This document shows positions 18,625 to 25,730 of a stretch of DNA of 64,000 bases, in pieces. Each line of letters opens with the position of its first letter. Position 1 is the first letter of the stretch. The translations under genes and the position numbers were made by a program. Under the pieces are notes generated by a model that saw only the letters and a program-made list of their open reading frames with translations, made no database searches and was not told the origin of the DNA. The stretch is taken from the NCBI GenBank assembly GCA_947489315.1, contig CANLCX010000001.1, positions 871,501 through 935,500 of the forward strand. Reading direction: 5' to 3'. Source of the DNA: an uncultured Sphingomonadaceae bacterium. Lineage in GTDB: Bacteria > Pseudomonadota > Alphaproteobacteria > Sphingomonadales > Sphingomonadaceae.

Positions 18625-19056
18625 ATGGAAATGAGTGCCCTAGGATTACCGATTTTCGACAAGGCCATACAGGATGCCAATATCTGGGTGAACGATATTA
18701 TGGATGAGTTGGGTTGGACCGACAAGCAGAGGGCCTTCACACTGCTGCGCGCGACGCTTCATGTACTCAGAGACCGTTTACAGTCAAATGAAAGCGCGCA
18801 TTTCGCGGCGCAACTTCCAACATTGATCCGTGGCGTCTATTTTGAAGGCTATAAACCGTCAAAGCCTACTTCTCATATCCGGCACAAAGAAGAGTTTGTG
18901 GCCGCTGTTCAGGAAGCCTTTAGGGATGACCCCATTGTCGAGCCCTTCGAAATGGTGTCGGCCGCACTGAACGTCATTGCCGATCATATATCCGAAGGCG
19001 AAATAGACGATGTAAAGGCCAGTCTGCCGAAAGAAATTCGAGATTTGTGGGATTAA
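18625..19056 (+). CDS. DUF2267 domain protein
   Basis: 143 residues, soluble and helical, with the DUF2267 pattern: FDKAIQDANIWVNDIMDELG, then ATLHVLRDRLQSNESAHFAAQLP, a YF/GYKPSKP segment and a final repeat ending LPKEIRDLWD. The function of DUF2267 is not known; such proteins are often found with stress and hypoxia genes. Two start codons (18625 and 18631) follow gagg. The phosphoribosyltransferase follows after 49 bases, suggesting an operon. Confidence 0.85.
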   Translation: MEMSALGLPIFDKAIQDANIWVNDIMDELGWTDKQRAFTLLRATLHVLRDRLQSNESAHFAAQLPTLIRGVYFEGYKPSKPTSHIRHKEEFVAAVQEAFRDDPIVEPFEMVSAALNVIADHISEGEIDDVKASLPKEIRDLWD

Positions 19057-19105
19057 GCTCTGCTTTCGGCGCCCATCTCCACCGATTTAAGCCAAAGGAA
19101 ATGTC

Positions 19106-19762
19106 ATGGGCCAGATAACAGTACCTTTCGAAAATCGCCGCGCTGCTGGCCGGGAACTGGCAGTTCACTTGCTCGATAAAGCGGCTGAGGATCCCGTGGT
19201 ACTGGCCCTGCCTCGCGGTGGCGTGCCAATCGCTTATGAAGTGGCAAAGGCACTGAATGCGCCGCTGGATTTGCTTATGGTTCGCAAAATCGGGGCACCG
19301 GGCTGGGCCGAATATGGCATTGGTGCGGTGGTCGATGGTTCCGATCCCCATCTGGTTCTCAATGAGGAAATTGTCCGTCAAATTGCGCCGAGCCCGGATT
19401 ATATCCGGGCCGAAATGCGCCGCCAGCTCAAAGAGATAGAACGACGCCGGTTGATCTATTGTGGCGAACGAAAATCAATTGACCTGACTGGGAGAACCAT
19501 CATCATCGTCGATGATGGGATTGCCACCGGTGGAACTGTCAAAGCGGCGTTGAAGGGTGTGAGCAAAAACAGTCCCAAGCGCATAATATTGGCGGTTCCG
19601 GTGGCGCCTCAATCAGTTATCAAGGAACTCGAAAGTGATTGTGACGCGGTCATCTGCCTGCTTGCACCTATCGACTTCGAAGCCGTCGGAAACTTCTATC
19701 ATGATTTCACGCAAACAGAGGATAGCGAGATTATCGCGCTTATGGATGATATAGGGCGATGA
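19106..19762 (+). CDS. Phosphoribosyltransferase family protein
   Basis: 218 residues with the type I PRTase signature IIIVDDGIATGGTV (near 131-144), which binds the ribose phosphate of PRPP, and the PRGG flexible-loop motif LALPRGGVPIAYEVA near 34-48. The layout matches stress-associated PRTases such as those in the mycobacterial DosR regulon rather than a named purine-salvage enzyme. The base substrate is unknown. It is probably co-transcribed with the DUF2267 gene. Confidence 0.88.
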   Translation: MGQITVPFENRRAAGRELAVHLLDKAAEDPVVLALPRGGVPIAYEVAKALNAPLDLLMVRKIGAPGWAEYGIGAVVDGSDPHLVLNEEIVRQIAPSPDYIRAEMRRQLKEIERRRLIYCGERKSIDLTGRTIIIVDDGIATGGTVKAALKGVSKNSPKRIILAVPVAPQSVIKELESDCDAVICLLAPIDFEAVGNFYHDFTQTEDSEIIALMDDIGR

Positions 19763-19867
19763 ACCCGCCGAAGTTTAACAAAACATCCCTGCTACCAACT
19801 GCGACAAGTGAACGGGTATTTTGCCCACCGCTTTGAAATTCGCATTCTTCATGCCCGCGGGATTGCC

Positions 19868-20056
19868 CTAGCCACACCGAGATTTGGTTGCTGTAAGTAA
19901 AGCCCCTAGGGAGATTATTGTGGTGATGGAGGGAAAAGCGCCGCTCGATTGATCAAGGTTAATCTGTGATGCAACGCGACTTGTTGCAAACATAACCAGT
20001 ATCACGAAGGCCACCACGAAAATGACTTTCCAGACGATTCCGTGCTTATTGGTCAT
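19868..20056 (-). CDS. Small single-span membrane protein
   Basis: 62 residues with one hydrophobic segment (VWKVIFVVAFVILVMFATS, about 8-26) and a polar tail. The ATG follows aaggat at normal spacing, which supports translation. I do not recognise a family. It may be a small stress membrane protein given its surroundings, but it could also be a chance ORF. Confidence 0.45.
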   Translation of the reverse strand: MTNKHGIVWKVIFVVAFVILVMFATSRVASQINLDQSSGAFPSITTIISLGALLTATKSRCG

Positions 20057-20174
20057 TGCGAAAAATCCTTTGCAGTAAGAGTCGGCTTTAGAGCGTCGGA
20101 ACAGGAGTCACATCTCAACTAATTCGGTGTGTCCAAATCCTTTTTGTAGTCCAATGTCGAGATGACTTTTGGTT

Positions 20175-20324
20175 CTACCCGAAAATAACAAAGCTCCGTC
20201 GGATCGCCTCATTGGGTTCGAACTGGGCCGCTTGCGGAAATCCATCCTTGCGGATGGTCGCAATTGTTATGTCATCGACGTCATCGATAATCGAGGCTAT
20301 CTGGTCATTCAGTTTTTCGTCCAT
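20175..20324 (-). pseudogene. Truncated pyridoxamine-5'-phosphate-oxidase-like protein
   Basis: From the ATG at 20324 (ggagg upstream) the first 32 residues, including DDVDDITIATIRKDGFPQA, match the start of the PNPOx-like flavin-binding family. The frame then runs into an unrelated tail and stops after 49 codons, where the family would continue for about 100 more residues. A deletion removed most of the barrel. I regard it as a relic; the intact start and ribosome site suggest recent loss. Confidence 0.55.
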
Positions 20325-20468
20325 GATATCCTCCAGTAGAAATACCTGTCTCCTCCAATCACCGCGTTTCGCCAATCGGGAAATCTCCGTAGGGATTTTT
20401 ACGCTGATTTACGGTAGCAGCATTGATGGCGATTTTTCCGTATTTTGCCGGTCCGGCATCGTGGAGAA

Positions 20469-20480
20469 TACGTAATTACA
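20469..20480. promoter_or_regulatory. TACGTAA motif upstream of Ala-rich lipoprotein gene
   Basis: TACGTAATTACA about 100 bases before the ATG at 20573; it contains the 8-base palindrome GTAATTAC. One of five TACGTAA occurrences found between 20.4 and 27.4 kb, here proposed as candidate FixJ-type sites. Confidence 0.35.
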
Positions 20481-20572
20481 ACAGAGCGGGGATATTGTCT
20501 GTTGTGCCAATCTTGGTTTGAAGGGCGCAGTTTTGCTCCATCAATTCAAAAAATCTGGCATGGAGACCATAT

Positions 20573-21160
20573 ATGAAAATCAATATATTCGCCGTTGGCG
20601 CGCTTTTTGTTATTTCAGTTGCCGGTCACGGCTGCACCCAAGAGGTCGAAAATATTGCATCGGAACAAGACGCAAAAGACGCCGCCAAAGAAAGTCTCGG
20701 CAACGCAGCAGACGATGCGAAAGGCGCGGCCCAAAAAGCAATGGAGGCGGCAAAAATGGCGGTCATCGCTGCTAAACTGGCGGTCTGTTCAGAGGCCCAG
20801 AAAGACAGGGAGGCGGCCGCTCAAATGGCGTCCAATGCAGAGGCTGCGGCCATACAGGCGCAAACAGATATCAAGATTATCAACGCGGAAATCGGTACAG
20901 CTATTAGTGAAAATGCGAGAAAAGCCGAGGAACTGGCAGAAAAGGCAGTAACCGAAACGCGCGAAGCCGTGCGCAAAACGATCCAGTCTGTCGAAGCTGG
21001 TGCTAAATCCGATGCTGCTGCCGCTGAAGCGGCCGCTGCCGAGGCTCAAAAGGCCGTAATCAAGGCCGCTGCCGCTGCAGCGGACGCCAGCAAAGCTGCG
21101 GAAGCAGCGGCAAAAGAAACTTGGGAAAAAGAGATGCGGGAGACCGAACCGGAAAACTAG
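20573..21160 (+). CDS. Alanine-rich helical lipoprotein
   Basis: 195 residues. A signal peptide ends at GHGC, a lipobox-like site with Cys21, so the protein is probably lipid-anchored in the envelope. The mature part is almost entirely Ala, Glu, Lys, Asp and Gln with long helical runs (AAAKMAVIAAKLAVCSEAQK, SDAAAAEAAAAEAQKAV), resembling LEA/murein-lipoprotein-like coiled coils. One further Cys lies near 72. A partial second copy lies 1 kb downstream (22097-22274). A strong terminator overlaps its stop codon. The function is unknown; a structural or desiccation-stress role is possible. Confidence 0.75.
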   Translation: MKINIFAVGALFVISVAGHGCTQEVENIASEQDAKDAAKESLGNAADDAKGAAQKAMEAAKMAVIAAKLAVCSEAQKDREAAAQMASNAEAAAIQAQTDIKIINAEIGTAISENARKAEELAEKAVTETREAVRKTIQSVEAGAKSDAAAAEAAAAEAQKAVIKAAAAAADASKAAEAAAKETWEKEMRETEPEN

Positions 21161-21200
21161 CCTGTCAATCACGCTTTGGTTTGTCGACAGGCTAGTTTTC
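21152..21200 (+). terminator. Rho-independent terminator after Ala-rich lipoprotein gene
   Basis: Perfect 15-base arms, GAAAACTAGCCTGTC and GACAGGCTAGTTTTC, with a 19-base loop. The left arm contains the gene's stop codon and the right arm ends in a T-run. The symmetrical A and T ends could allow it to work in both directions. Confidence 0.85.
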
Positions 21201-21421
21201 AAGCGATTGGAGGCAGATATGCATGTGGCCTCGAAAAAGGTCTATCATCTAAACAGCCTACATTTTCTCGAGGCCGGAGCTGGATGATTGCGCTCGGCAT
21301 CATGACAACAATCATGGATTCAGACGCAATCCTGCTTCCGTTATTCAGTAGCCTTGCGGTAGCCATAATCATCGGGTTCAATCTTACTCTGGCTGGCATT
21401 GCTCAGGTCATAGTGGCTTCG

Positions 21422-21437
21422 CCCCCCCCCCCCCCCC
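21422..21437 (+). repeat. 16-base poly-C tract
   Basis: A run of 16 consecutive C residues. In the plus ORF 21176-21532 it encodes a proline run. Tracts this long are prone to slippage in replication and sequencing, so the count itself may be uncertain. Confidence 0.85.
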
Positions 21438-21604
21438 AAGCTCCAACGAACCCTTTGCAGATTTCGACCCATTCGGGTGACGATCCACGGTGGCCGAAGG
21501 ATACCTCCCACGTCTTCGGGCGGCGATATTGAATATCGCCGCCCAATAGCGGACGGACAGCAGACTAAACATTGCAGCCTTCCAACAAGGCGGGGCTTAA
21601 CGTT

Positions 21605-21634
21605 CGCTATGGGCGCAAAAGCAGACATTAGAAT
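21605..21634. repeat. Intergenic hairpin repeat, copy 2
   Basis: Matches 12090-12119 at 29 of 30 bases. The hairpin arms here carry one substitution each (GTTCGCT and AGCAGAC), so this copy appears to be decaying. Confidence 0.6.
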
Positions 21635-21666
21635 AATTGTCCTCGATTACACTCCGATCATTCACC

Positions 21667-22017
21667 TTAAGCTTCAGGCGAATGCCAAACCGGTGATCCG
21701 TGGGCGCGTTCTTGCCCCGTCAGTTCGGTATTTTCGGGTAAGCTTGTACCGTATTTCAGAGCATCAAATGCCGGCCAACGTGGGGTTGGGATTTCTAGGG
21801 CATGAACATAGTAAAAGGCGCGTTCGGTTGGATCAAAATCTGGATCGGTCCAGATCGTCTGCAATTTGCCTTTGTTATCACGCCAACCTTTGACGATCTG
21901 TGTGCGGTTGAGATGGGCTCCATCCGAATCTTTAAGCGCGGTGACTAAGAAACGAGGTGCCTGTCTTTCACCACCCGTGATATTCCCGCCCTTGGGAGCA
22001 GCGCGATCATATACAGG
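21667..22017 (-). pseudogene. C-terminal relic of a DUF3604 protein
   Basis: The minus frame from 22017 reads [46 protein letters not shown] and LEIPTPRW, which is the C-terminal end of DUF3604 proteins; it ends at a normal stop. An in-frame stop at 22018-22020 and unrelated sequence upstream show that the rest (several hundred residues) is gone. The family call is from memory of these conserved segments. Confidence 0.6.
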
Positions 22018-22096
22018 CTAAAATGGCCAATGATCTTGATGGCCTGAAACGCTGGCACCAGATGCACTTTCATATATCGATTAACTTAGGAGTTTA

Positions 22097-22274
22097 GTTG
22101 AACCCAAGCAGCCAGCGCGTACTGCCGAGGAAGCGGGGATAAAAACCAATGCCGATTCCGCAAAAACCAAGGTATTAGCTCAAAATGGCAGTGATTAAGG
22201 CCGCTGCTGCTGATCCGAGCAAGGCTGCAGAAGCTGCAGCTAAGGAGACCGAGGATAACGAAATGAAGGAATAG
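22097..22274 (+). pseudogene. Partial frameshifted copy of the Ala-rich lipoprotein
   Basis: One frame gives EAGIKTNADSAKTKVLAQ, then after a shift another frame gives MAVIKAAAADPSKAAEAAAK followed by ETEDNEMKE and a stop. These match residues near EAGAKSD and KAVIKAAAAAADASKAAEAA at the end of the gene at 20573-21160. It is a diverged duplicate that has lost its 5' part and its frame. Confidence 0.65.
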
Positions 22275-22400
22275 AGACAACTGAAGGCCATAACTTCTAG
22301 ACGCAACGATAGGGACTATTACGGATTACCGCGCTGAACTCCAGACATCATATTCGCCGGATCACCATGACTCGACAGGATAACCTAAAGGAAATTCGTA

Positions 22401-22988
22401 ATGTCAGTTTCGACAAAACACCCAAAGGCACCACAACATAAAGAGAACCACGATTTGATCGTGAGCAAGAGTATTCCCCTGACAACGCGATCCGGATTTG
22501 AATTCCATGTCCGGCCCGTCACGCCTTCGGATGAAGAGGGGCTCGCGGAGTTTTTCAATCATGTAACCAAGGATGATCTGCGCTTTCGCTTTCTGTCTCC
22601 GATACCGGAAGTTGGTAAAGAGATGTTGTCTTACCTGATCAATGTCGATCATGATCATAAGGAAGATTTTCTCGCTCTTGATATTGATGACAAGACGATC
22701 ATTGCCAGTGCGATGATAGGTGCGAATGAGGATAAGTCTGTCGCCGAAGTCGCGATTGTTGTGCACAGCGACTATAAGCATCGCGGCATGAGCTGGACCT
22801 TCCTGGAATATGTCGCCAGCGAAGCCAGAAGAAGCGGCATCAAGAAATTACAGTCCATCGAAAGTCGAGAAAATCACGCGGCAATCGAACTGGAACGCGA
22901 AATGGGCTTCACCGCCAAAAGCTATCCCGGCGACGCGACGCTGATGTTGTTGGAGTTTGACCTTACTACCAACAATCCGGACGCCTGA
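22401..22988 (+). CDS. GNAT family acetyltransferase
   Basis: 195 residues with the GNAT acetyl-CoA fold: the N-terminal segment VRPVTPSDEEGLAEFFNHVT, acetyl-CoA-binding region VVHSDYKHRGMSWTFLEYVA (close to the Q/RxxGxG/A loop) and the C-terminal SIESRENHAAIELEREMGF. These segments resemble the acetyltransferase domain attached to acyl-CoA synthetase-type protein acetyltransferases (Pat), so it may acetylate proteins. The start has aaggaaa upstream. It is followed by a clear terminator. Confidence 0.88.
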   Translation: MSVSTKHPKAPQHKENHDLIVSKSIPLTTRSGFEFHVRPVTPSDEEGLAEFFNHVTKDDLRFRFLSPIPEVGKEMLSYLINVDHDHKEDFLALDIDDKTIIASAMIGANEDKSVAEVAIVVHSDYKHRGMSWTFLEYVASEARRSGIKKLQSIESRENHAAIELEREMGFTAKSYPGDATLMLLEFDLTTNNPDA

Positions 22989-23015
22989 AAAAGGGCCGTC
23001 GTCGGTGTAACGATG

Positions 23016-23054
23016 CCATCGGGATCTGATGATTTTTCAGGTCCCGATGGTTTT
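23016..23054 (+). terminator. Rho-independent terminator after GNAT gene
   Basis: A stem of 14 pairs with one mismatch/wobble (CCATCGGGATCTGA against TCAGGTCCCGATGG), followed by TTTTATT. It lies between two convergent genes; the T-run favours the plus strand. Confidence 0.85.
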
Positions 23055-23065
23055 ATTCAATCATC

Positions 23066-23509
23066 CTACACGTCATGCTTCTCAAGCATCTTGGCCAGCG
23101 GCTCTGATTCATGCGGACCAAAGGCCTTGGCAATTTCTGCCAGTAATTTCTGGCTCGTTTCCGGTCTTAGGTTCTGACGTATAACGCCCAATGCGCGCGG
23201 CGCCGCGACCAACACCAGGCCCACTTTAGAATCGCGCGCTATCTGATCAATCCGCTCGGCCGCCTCCCGGGCAAAGCGGTCCTCCGCCTGCTGGTGCAAA
23301 TCAGTCTGCTCATAGGCGCCTTTGCGCGGACTTGTGCTCTGCGAGCTGCGGCCCGGTCGGTCTGTACCCAGTTCGGATGACCGGGGCGTAGGATCCTGAT
23401 GTTCTTCCACAAGTTCCAAGGCGGGCTTGAATGCCTCGCCAATATTGCGGAAAATCGACATGCGCGATCCATCGACCGCGACGATCAAACTACCATTGCG
23501 TATCAGCAC
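23066..23509 (-). CDS. Host attachment family protein (AtsE/baeRF-like)
   Basis: 147 residues with the family pattern: the N-terminal strand SLIVAVDGSRMSIFRN, a central charged segment (DRPGRSSQSTSPRKGAYEQTD), helix EDRFAREAAERIDQIA, strand LVLVAAPRALGVIRQNL and the C-terminal LLAEIAKAFGPHESEPLAKML. The family is named after a Rhizobium attachment protein but is related to archaeal release-factor-like folds; its real function is unclear. It occurs commonly with stress genes in alphaproteobacteria. Confidence 0.85.
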   Translation of the reverse strand: MLIRNGSLIVAVDGSRMSIFRNIGEAFKPALELVEEHQDPTPRSSELGTDRPGRSSQSTSPRKGAYEQTDLHQQAEDRFAREAAERIDQIARDSKVGLVLVAAPRALGVIRQNLRPETSQKLLAEIAKAFGPHESEPLAKMLEKHDV

Positions 23510-23699
23510 ATATTTTTCCTGTATTTGAGTTCAAGCCCTAAGCTGTATCGAGATACAGCATGTTACAAGTTACGTTGCAATGACATTAAATTACGACGAC
23601 TGGGGTCGCTGTTGCGATAGGTATTGTTACGGATGAAGCGTCAGGAAGTGATGGATATCAAAACAGATCGTCAGGCCTGACGGTCCCGCTCCGAACAAA

Positions 23700-23706
23700 T
23701 ACGTAA
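23700..23706. promoter_or_regulatory. TACGTAA motif upstream of CC0125-type lipoprotein gene
   Basis: TACGTAA 73-79 bases before the ATG at 23779. See the finding on the recurring motif. Confidence 0.4.
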
Positions 23707-23778
23707 AGACATATGACGCCCGCTCATTGAGATTGGACCATCTGGTTCTAACCAACCGTAATCCGATGGGAGATAATC

Positions 23779-24372
23779 ATGCCCCTCACGCTCAACCTCC
23801 GCAAACACGCTGCCAAGATGATGGCGTTGATGCTCACGCTCGTGCTTGTCGCCTGTGCGACCGCGACACCTTATCAACCCAATCTCTATGGGCAAAAAGT
23901 CTCTGGCGGCTATTCCGACAAACGTCTTGCTGATGATCGATACCGGGTCAGTTTCGCGGGCAATATTTTTACTTCGCGTGACCGGGTGGAAGGCTATTTG
24001 CTCTACCGGGCCGCCGAACTGACCGATCAAAATGGCTATGATTGGTTTATGCTGGTGGACCACAGGACCGAGCGTGAGCGCCGGACCTATGTCGATCGCT
24101 CTCCCCGTTATGATCCGTGGTATGGCGTCGGCTACAGCTATTGGCAGCCGCATTGGCGCTACTATCGCGGGCGCAGCTGGACAACCTGGCATCCGCATCT
24201 TGGTCATCGATTCTGGACTTATGACGTTGATGTCCGGACGGTCGAAAAATTCGAAGCCCATGCCGAGGTAAAAATGGGCAGGGGGCCGATGCCGGAAGAT
24301 GGCCAGCGCGCGTTTAATGCCGATAAAGTTCTAGCCGATCTGGGGCCAACGATTGAGTGGCCGAAAGGCTGA
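23779..24372 (+). CDS. CC0125/CC1285-family lipoprotein
   Basis: 197 residues. The signal peptide ends in LVLVACATAT, a lipobox with Cys at about 26, followed by the family's PYQPNLYGQKVSGGYSDKRL and FAGNIFTSRDRVEGYLLYRAAELT, then a tyrosine- and arginine-rich tail (WYGVGYSYWQPHWRYYRGR). Gggag sits before the ATG. The family is alphaproteobacterial and its function is unknown. The upstream TACGTAA motif suggests co-regulation with the neighbouring stress genes. The long minus ORF over it is a shadow. Confidence 0.85.
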   Translation: MPLTLNLRKHAAKMMALMLTLVLVACATATPYQPNLYGQKVSGGYSDKRLADDRYRVSFAGNIFTSRDRVEGYLLYRAAELTDQNGYDWFMLVDHRTERERRTYVDRSPRYDPWYGVGYSYWQPHWRYYRGRSWTTWHPHLGHRFWTYDVDVRTVEKFEAHAEVKMGRGPMPEDGQRAFNADKVLADLGPTIEWPKG

Positions 24373-24396
24373 ATATTTGTCCACGTCTAGTGGCAA

Positions 24397-24404
24397 TTAC
24401 GTAA
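24397..24404. promoter_or_regulatory. Perfect palindrome TTACGTAA upstream of DUF883-like gene
   Basis: Centred about 63 bases before the ATG at 24464, at nearly the same distance as the copy before the 25014 minus gene. Confidence 0.45.
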
Positions 24405-24463
24405 TGACCGCGAGTTCTGAGAGGCATATTTTGATCCGCAACAATGAAGAAGGAGTGAGAGAG

Positions 24464-24826
24464 ATGAATAAAGAAGCAACGTTAAGCCATCCCCAACATG
24501 ATCATGATTACGGCAGTCAGATCGCCGTCATCCGCAGCGATTTGGACCGTTTGCAAGGCGATATTCGCAAGTTAAAGGACGATGTTGCTGAAGACGCATC
24601 CGAACGGATGAAGCAATTCACCGAACAGGCGACAGAAACGCTGCGGGAAAAGAGCGAGGTGCTCAAAGAGCGCAGCGAACAACTCCGCGCAGCCGGCGAG
24701 CAACAAAAAGAAGTGATTGCTAGCGAAGTACAGCAACATCCCTTTGCCAGTGTCTTGGCCGCAACGGGCGCTGGTCTGGCCATTGGCGCCCTTGCCATGT
24801 GGGCCCAAAATGGCATTAAATCCTAA
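24464..24826 (+). CDS. DUF883 (ElaB/YqjD-like) membrane-anchored protein
   Basis: 120 residues from the ATG at 24464, which has aaggagtgagag upstream; the ORF-track start at 24353 lacks support. A charged helical domain (IAVIRSDLDRLQGDIRKLKD) is followed by a long coiled coil and a C-terminal membrane helix (PFASVLAATGAGLAIGALAMW). This is the DUF883 layout; E. coli ElaB and YqjD bind stationary-phase ribosomes at the membrane, a role that would fit the stress neighbourhood. Assignment is by architecture. Confidence 0.8.
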   Translation: MNKEATLSHPQHDHDYGSQIAVIRSDLDRLQGDIRKLKDDVAEDASERMKQFTEQATETLREKSEVLKERSEQLRAAGEQQKEVIASEVQQHPFASVLAATGAGLAIGALAMWAQNGIKS

Positions 24827-24834
24827 GAACAGGG

Positions 24835-25014
24835 CTATCGAGAGGGTTCGTCAGGCGCAGGATATTCCGGCGGACGCTCTGCGGGCTGTTCAGGCTGCGG
24901 TGGCGGCATTTCGGGCGCGCTGGGGTCGCTAATCCGATCTGGTTCCAAAGGCGGTGTTTCTGATGGTTTCGGTGTCGGGAATTCATCCGGTTTCTGTTGG
25001 GCAAAATTGATCAT
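24835..25014 (-). CDS. Small proline-rich protein
   Basis: 59 residues, too short for the ORF track; I translated it by hand. It starts MINFAQQKPDEFPTPKPSET and continues with Pro, Glu and Ser repeats (PEMPPPQPEQPAE) to a TAG at 24837. A strong AAGGAG lies seven bases before the ATG, and a TTACGTAA palindrome is centred about 66 bases upstream. About one residue in three is proline, so it must be disordered. The listed ORF 24816-25004 is another frame of the same DNA. The function is unknown. Confidence 0.65.
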   Translation of the reverse strand: MINFAQQKPDEFPTPKPSETPPLEPDRISDPSAPEMPPPQPEQPAERPPEYPAPDEPSR

Positions 25015-25076
25015 GAGAGGCTCCTTGGGCTTCCCGTAACAATGTCTCTAATTCCCCTTTCAAGCTATCCGCAGAT

Positions 25077-25084
25077 TTACGTAA
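25077..25084. promoter_or_regulatory. Perfect palindrome TTACGTAA upstream of proline-rich gene
   Basis: Centred about 66 bases before the minus-strand ATG at 25014 and directly beside the fixJ stop codon. One of the candidate FixJ sites. Confidence 0.45.
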
Positions 25085-25085
25085 G

Positions 25086-25730
25086 TCAGTGCTGGATAGG
25101 TTTTGCGTTCACGGTTTCACCAGCTTCTGCTGCAAATCCGATCCTCAGCGCTTCAGCTAGGCTCCTGACGCGCAGTTTTTCCATCATATTGGCGCGATAA
25201 ATCTCTACGGTGCGCGGCGAAATACCCAGATCATAGGCGATAGTCTTGTTGGGATAGCCGGTCATTAAACCGTCGAGTACATCCCGTTCTCGACCCGTCA
25301 GACAAGCCAGCCGGACTGTTGCTTCGGAAGATGCCATTTCTTTAAGATCGCTATTTTCTATCCGTTCGAATGCTTCCTCCATCGCCGCCAATAGTGCTTC
25401 TTTCTCATAAGGCTTTTCAAGAAAATTAATCGCCCCGGCGCGCATCGCCTGAACCGCAATTTCCACATCACCATGACCCGTCAGGATGACCACGGGCATA
25501 TCAATGCCTTCTTTGACCATGTGCTGTTGAACCTCAAGCCCGTTCATTTCCGGCATACGGATATCCAGCAGCACGCAGCCGCGTTCAGCATTTTTTGCGA
25601 GCTTCAGAAAAGCGATCCCTGATTCAACCGGGCGCACCTGAAACCCGGCATGGCGCAACATGAAGGCCGCGGACCGGCGTACTGCATCATCATCGTCAAC
25701 GACGTAGACTAAACGTTCATTCAACATCAT
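25086..25730 (-). CDS. fixJ: FixJ-type response regulator
   Basis: 214 residues: receiver domain with acidic residues DDDD at 12-15, phosphoacceptor Asp56 (CVLLDIRMPEMNG), conserved Thr and Lys (ILTGHGD, FLEKPYEK), then a LuxR/FixJ helix-turn-helix (LTGRERDVLDGLMTGYPNKT, SPRTVEIYRANMMEKL). The gene overlaps the kinase gene by 14 bases. FixJ proteins activate genes under low oxygen after phosphorylation by FixL. Two ATGs (25730 and 25727) follow aaggaag. Name by similarity; no nitrogen-fixation genes are present in the window. Confidence 0.88.
   Translation of the reverse strand: MMLNERLVYVVDDDDAVRRSAAFMLRHAGFQVRPVESGIAFLKLAKNAERGCVLLDIRMPEMNGLEVQQHMVKEGIDMPVVILTGHGDVEIAVQAMRAGAINFLEKPYEKEALLAAMEEAFERIENSDLKEMASSEATVRLACLTGRERDVLDGLMTGYPNKTIAYDLGISPRTVEIYRANMMEKLRVRSLAEALRIGFAAEAGETVNAKPIQH

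Larger units (their letters stand above)
21201..21666. other. Gene-poor stretch with relics
   Basis: The plus ORF 21176-21532 holds a hydrophobic segment (SDAILLPLFSSLAVAIIIGF) loosely like the end of RND efflux permeases, interrupted by the poly-C tract. The minus ORFs are its shadows. No intact gene is supported. The stretch also contains a copy of the hairpin repeat at 21605. Confidence 0.4.

Noticed and set aside
20573-21160. Direct-repeat (CRISPR-like) pattern in the Ala-rich genes
   Set aside because: Repetition is at codon level (GCx runs) without regular repeat-spacer units; no CRISPR array or cas gene seen in the window.
21176-21532. 118-codon plus ORF with poly-Pro
   Set aside because: Only a weak RND-like membrane segment, no ribosome site, and it begins inside a terminator.
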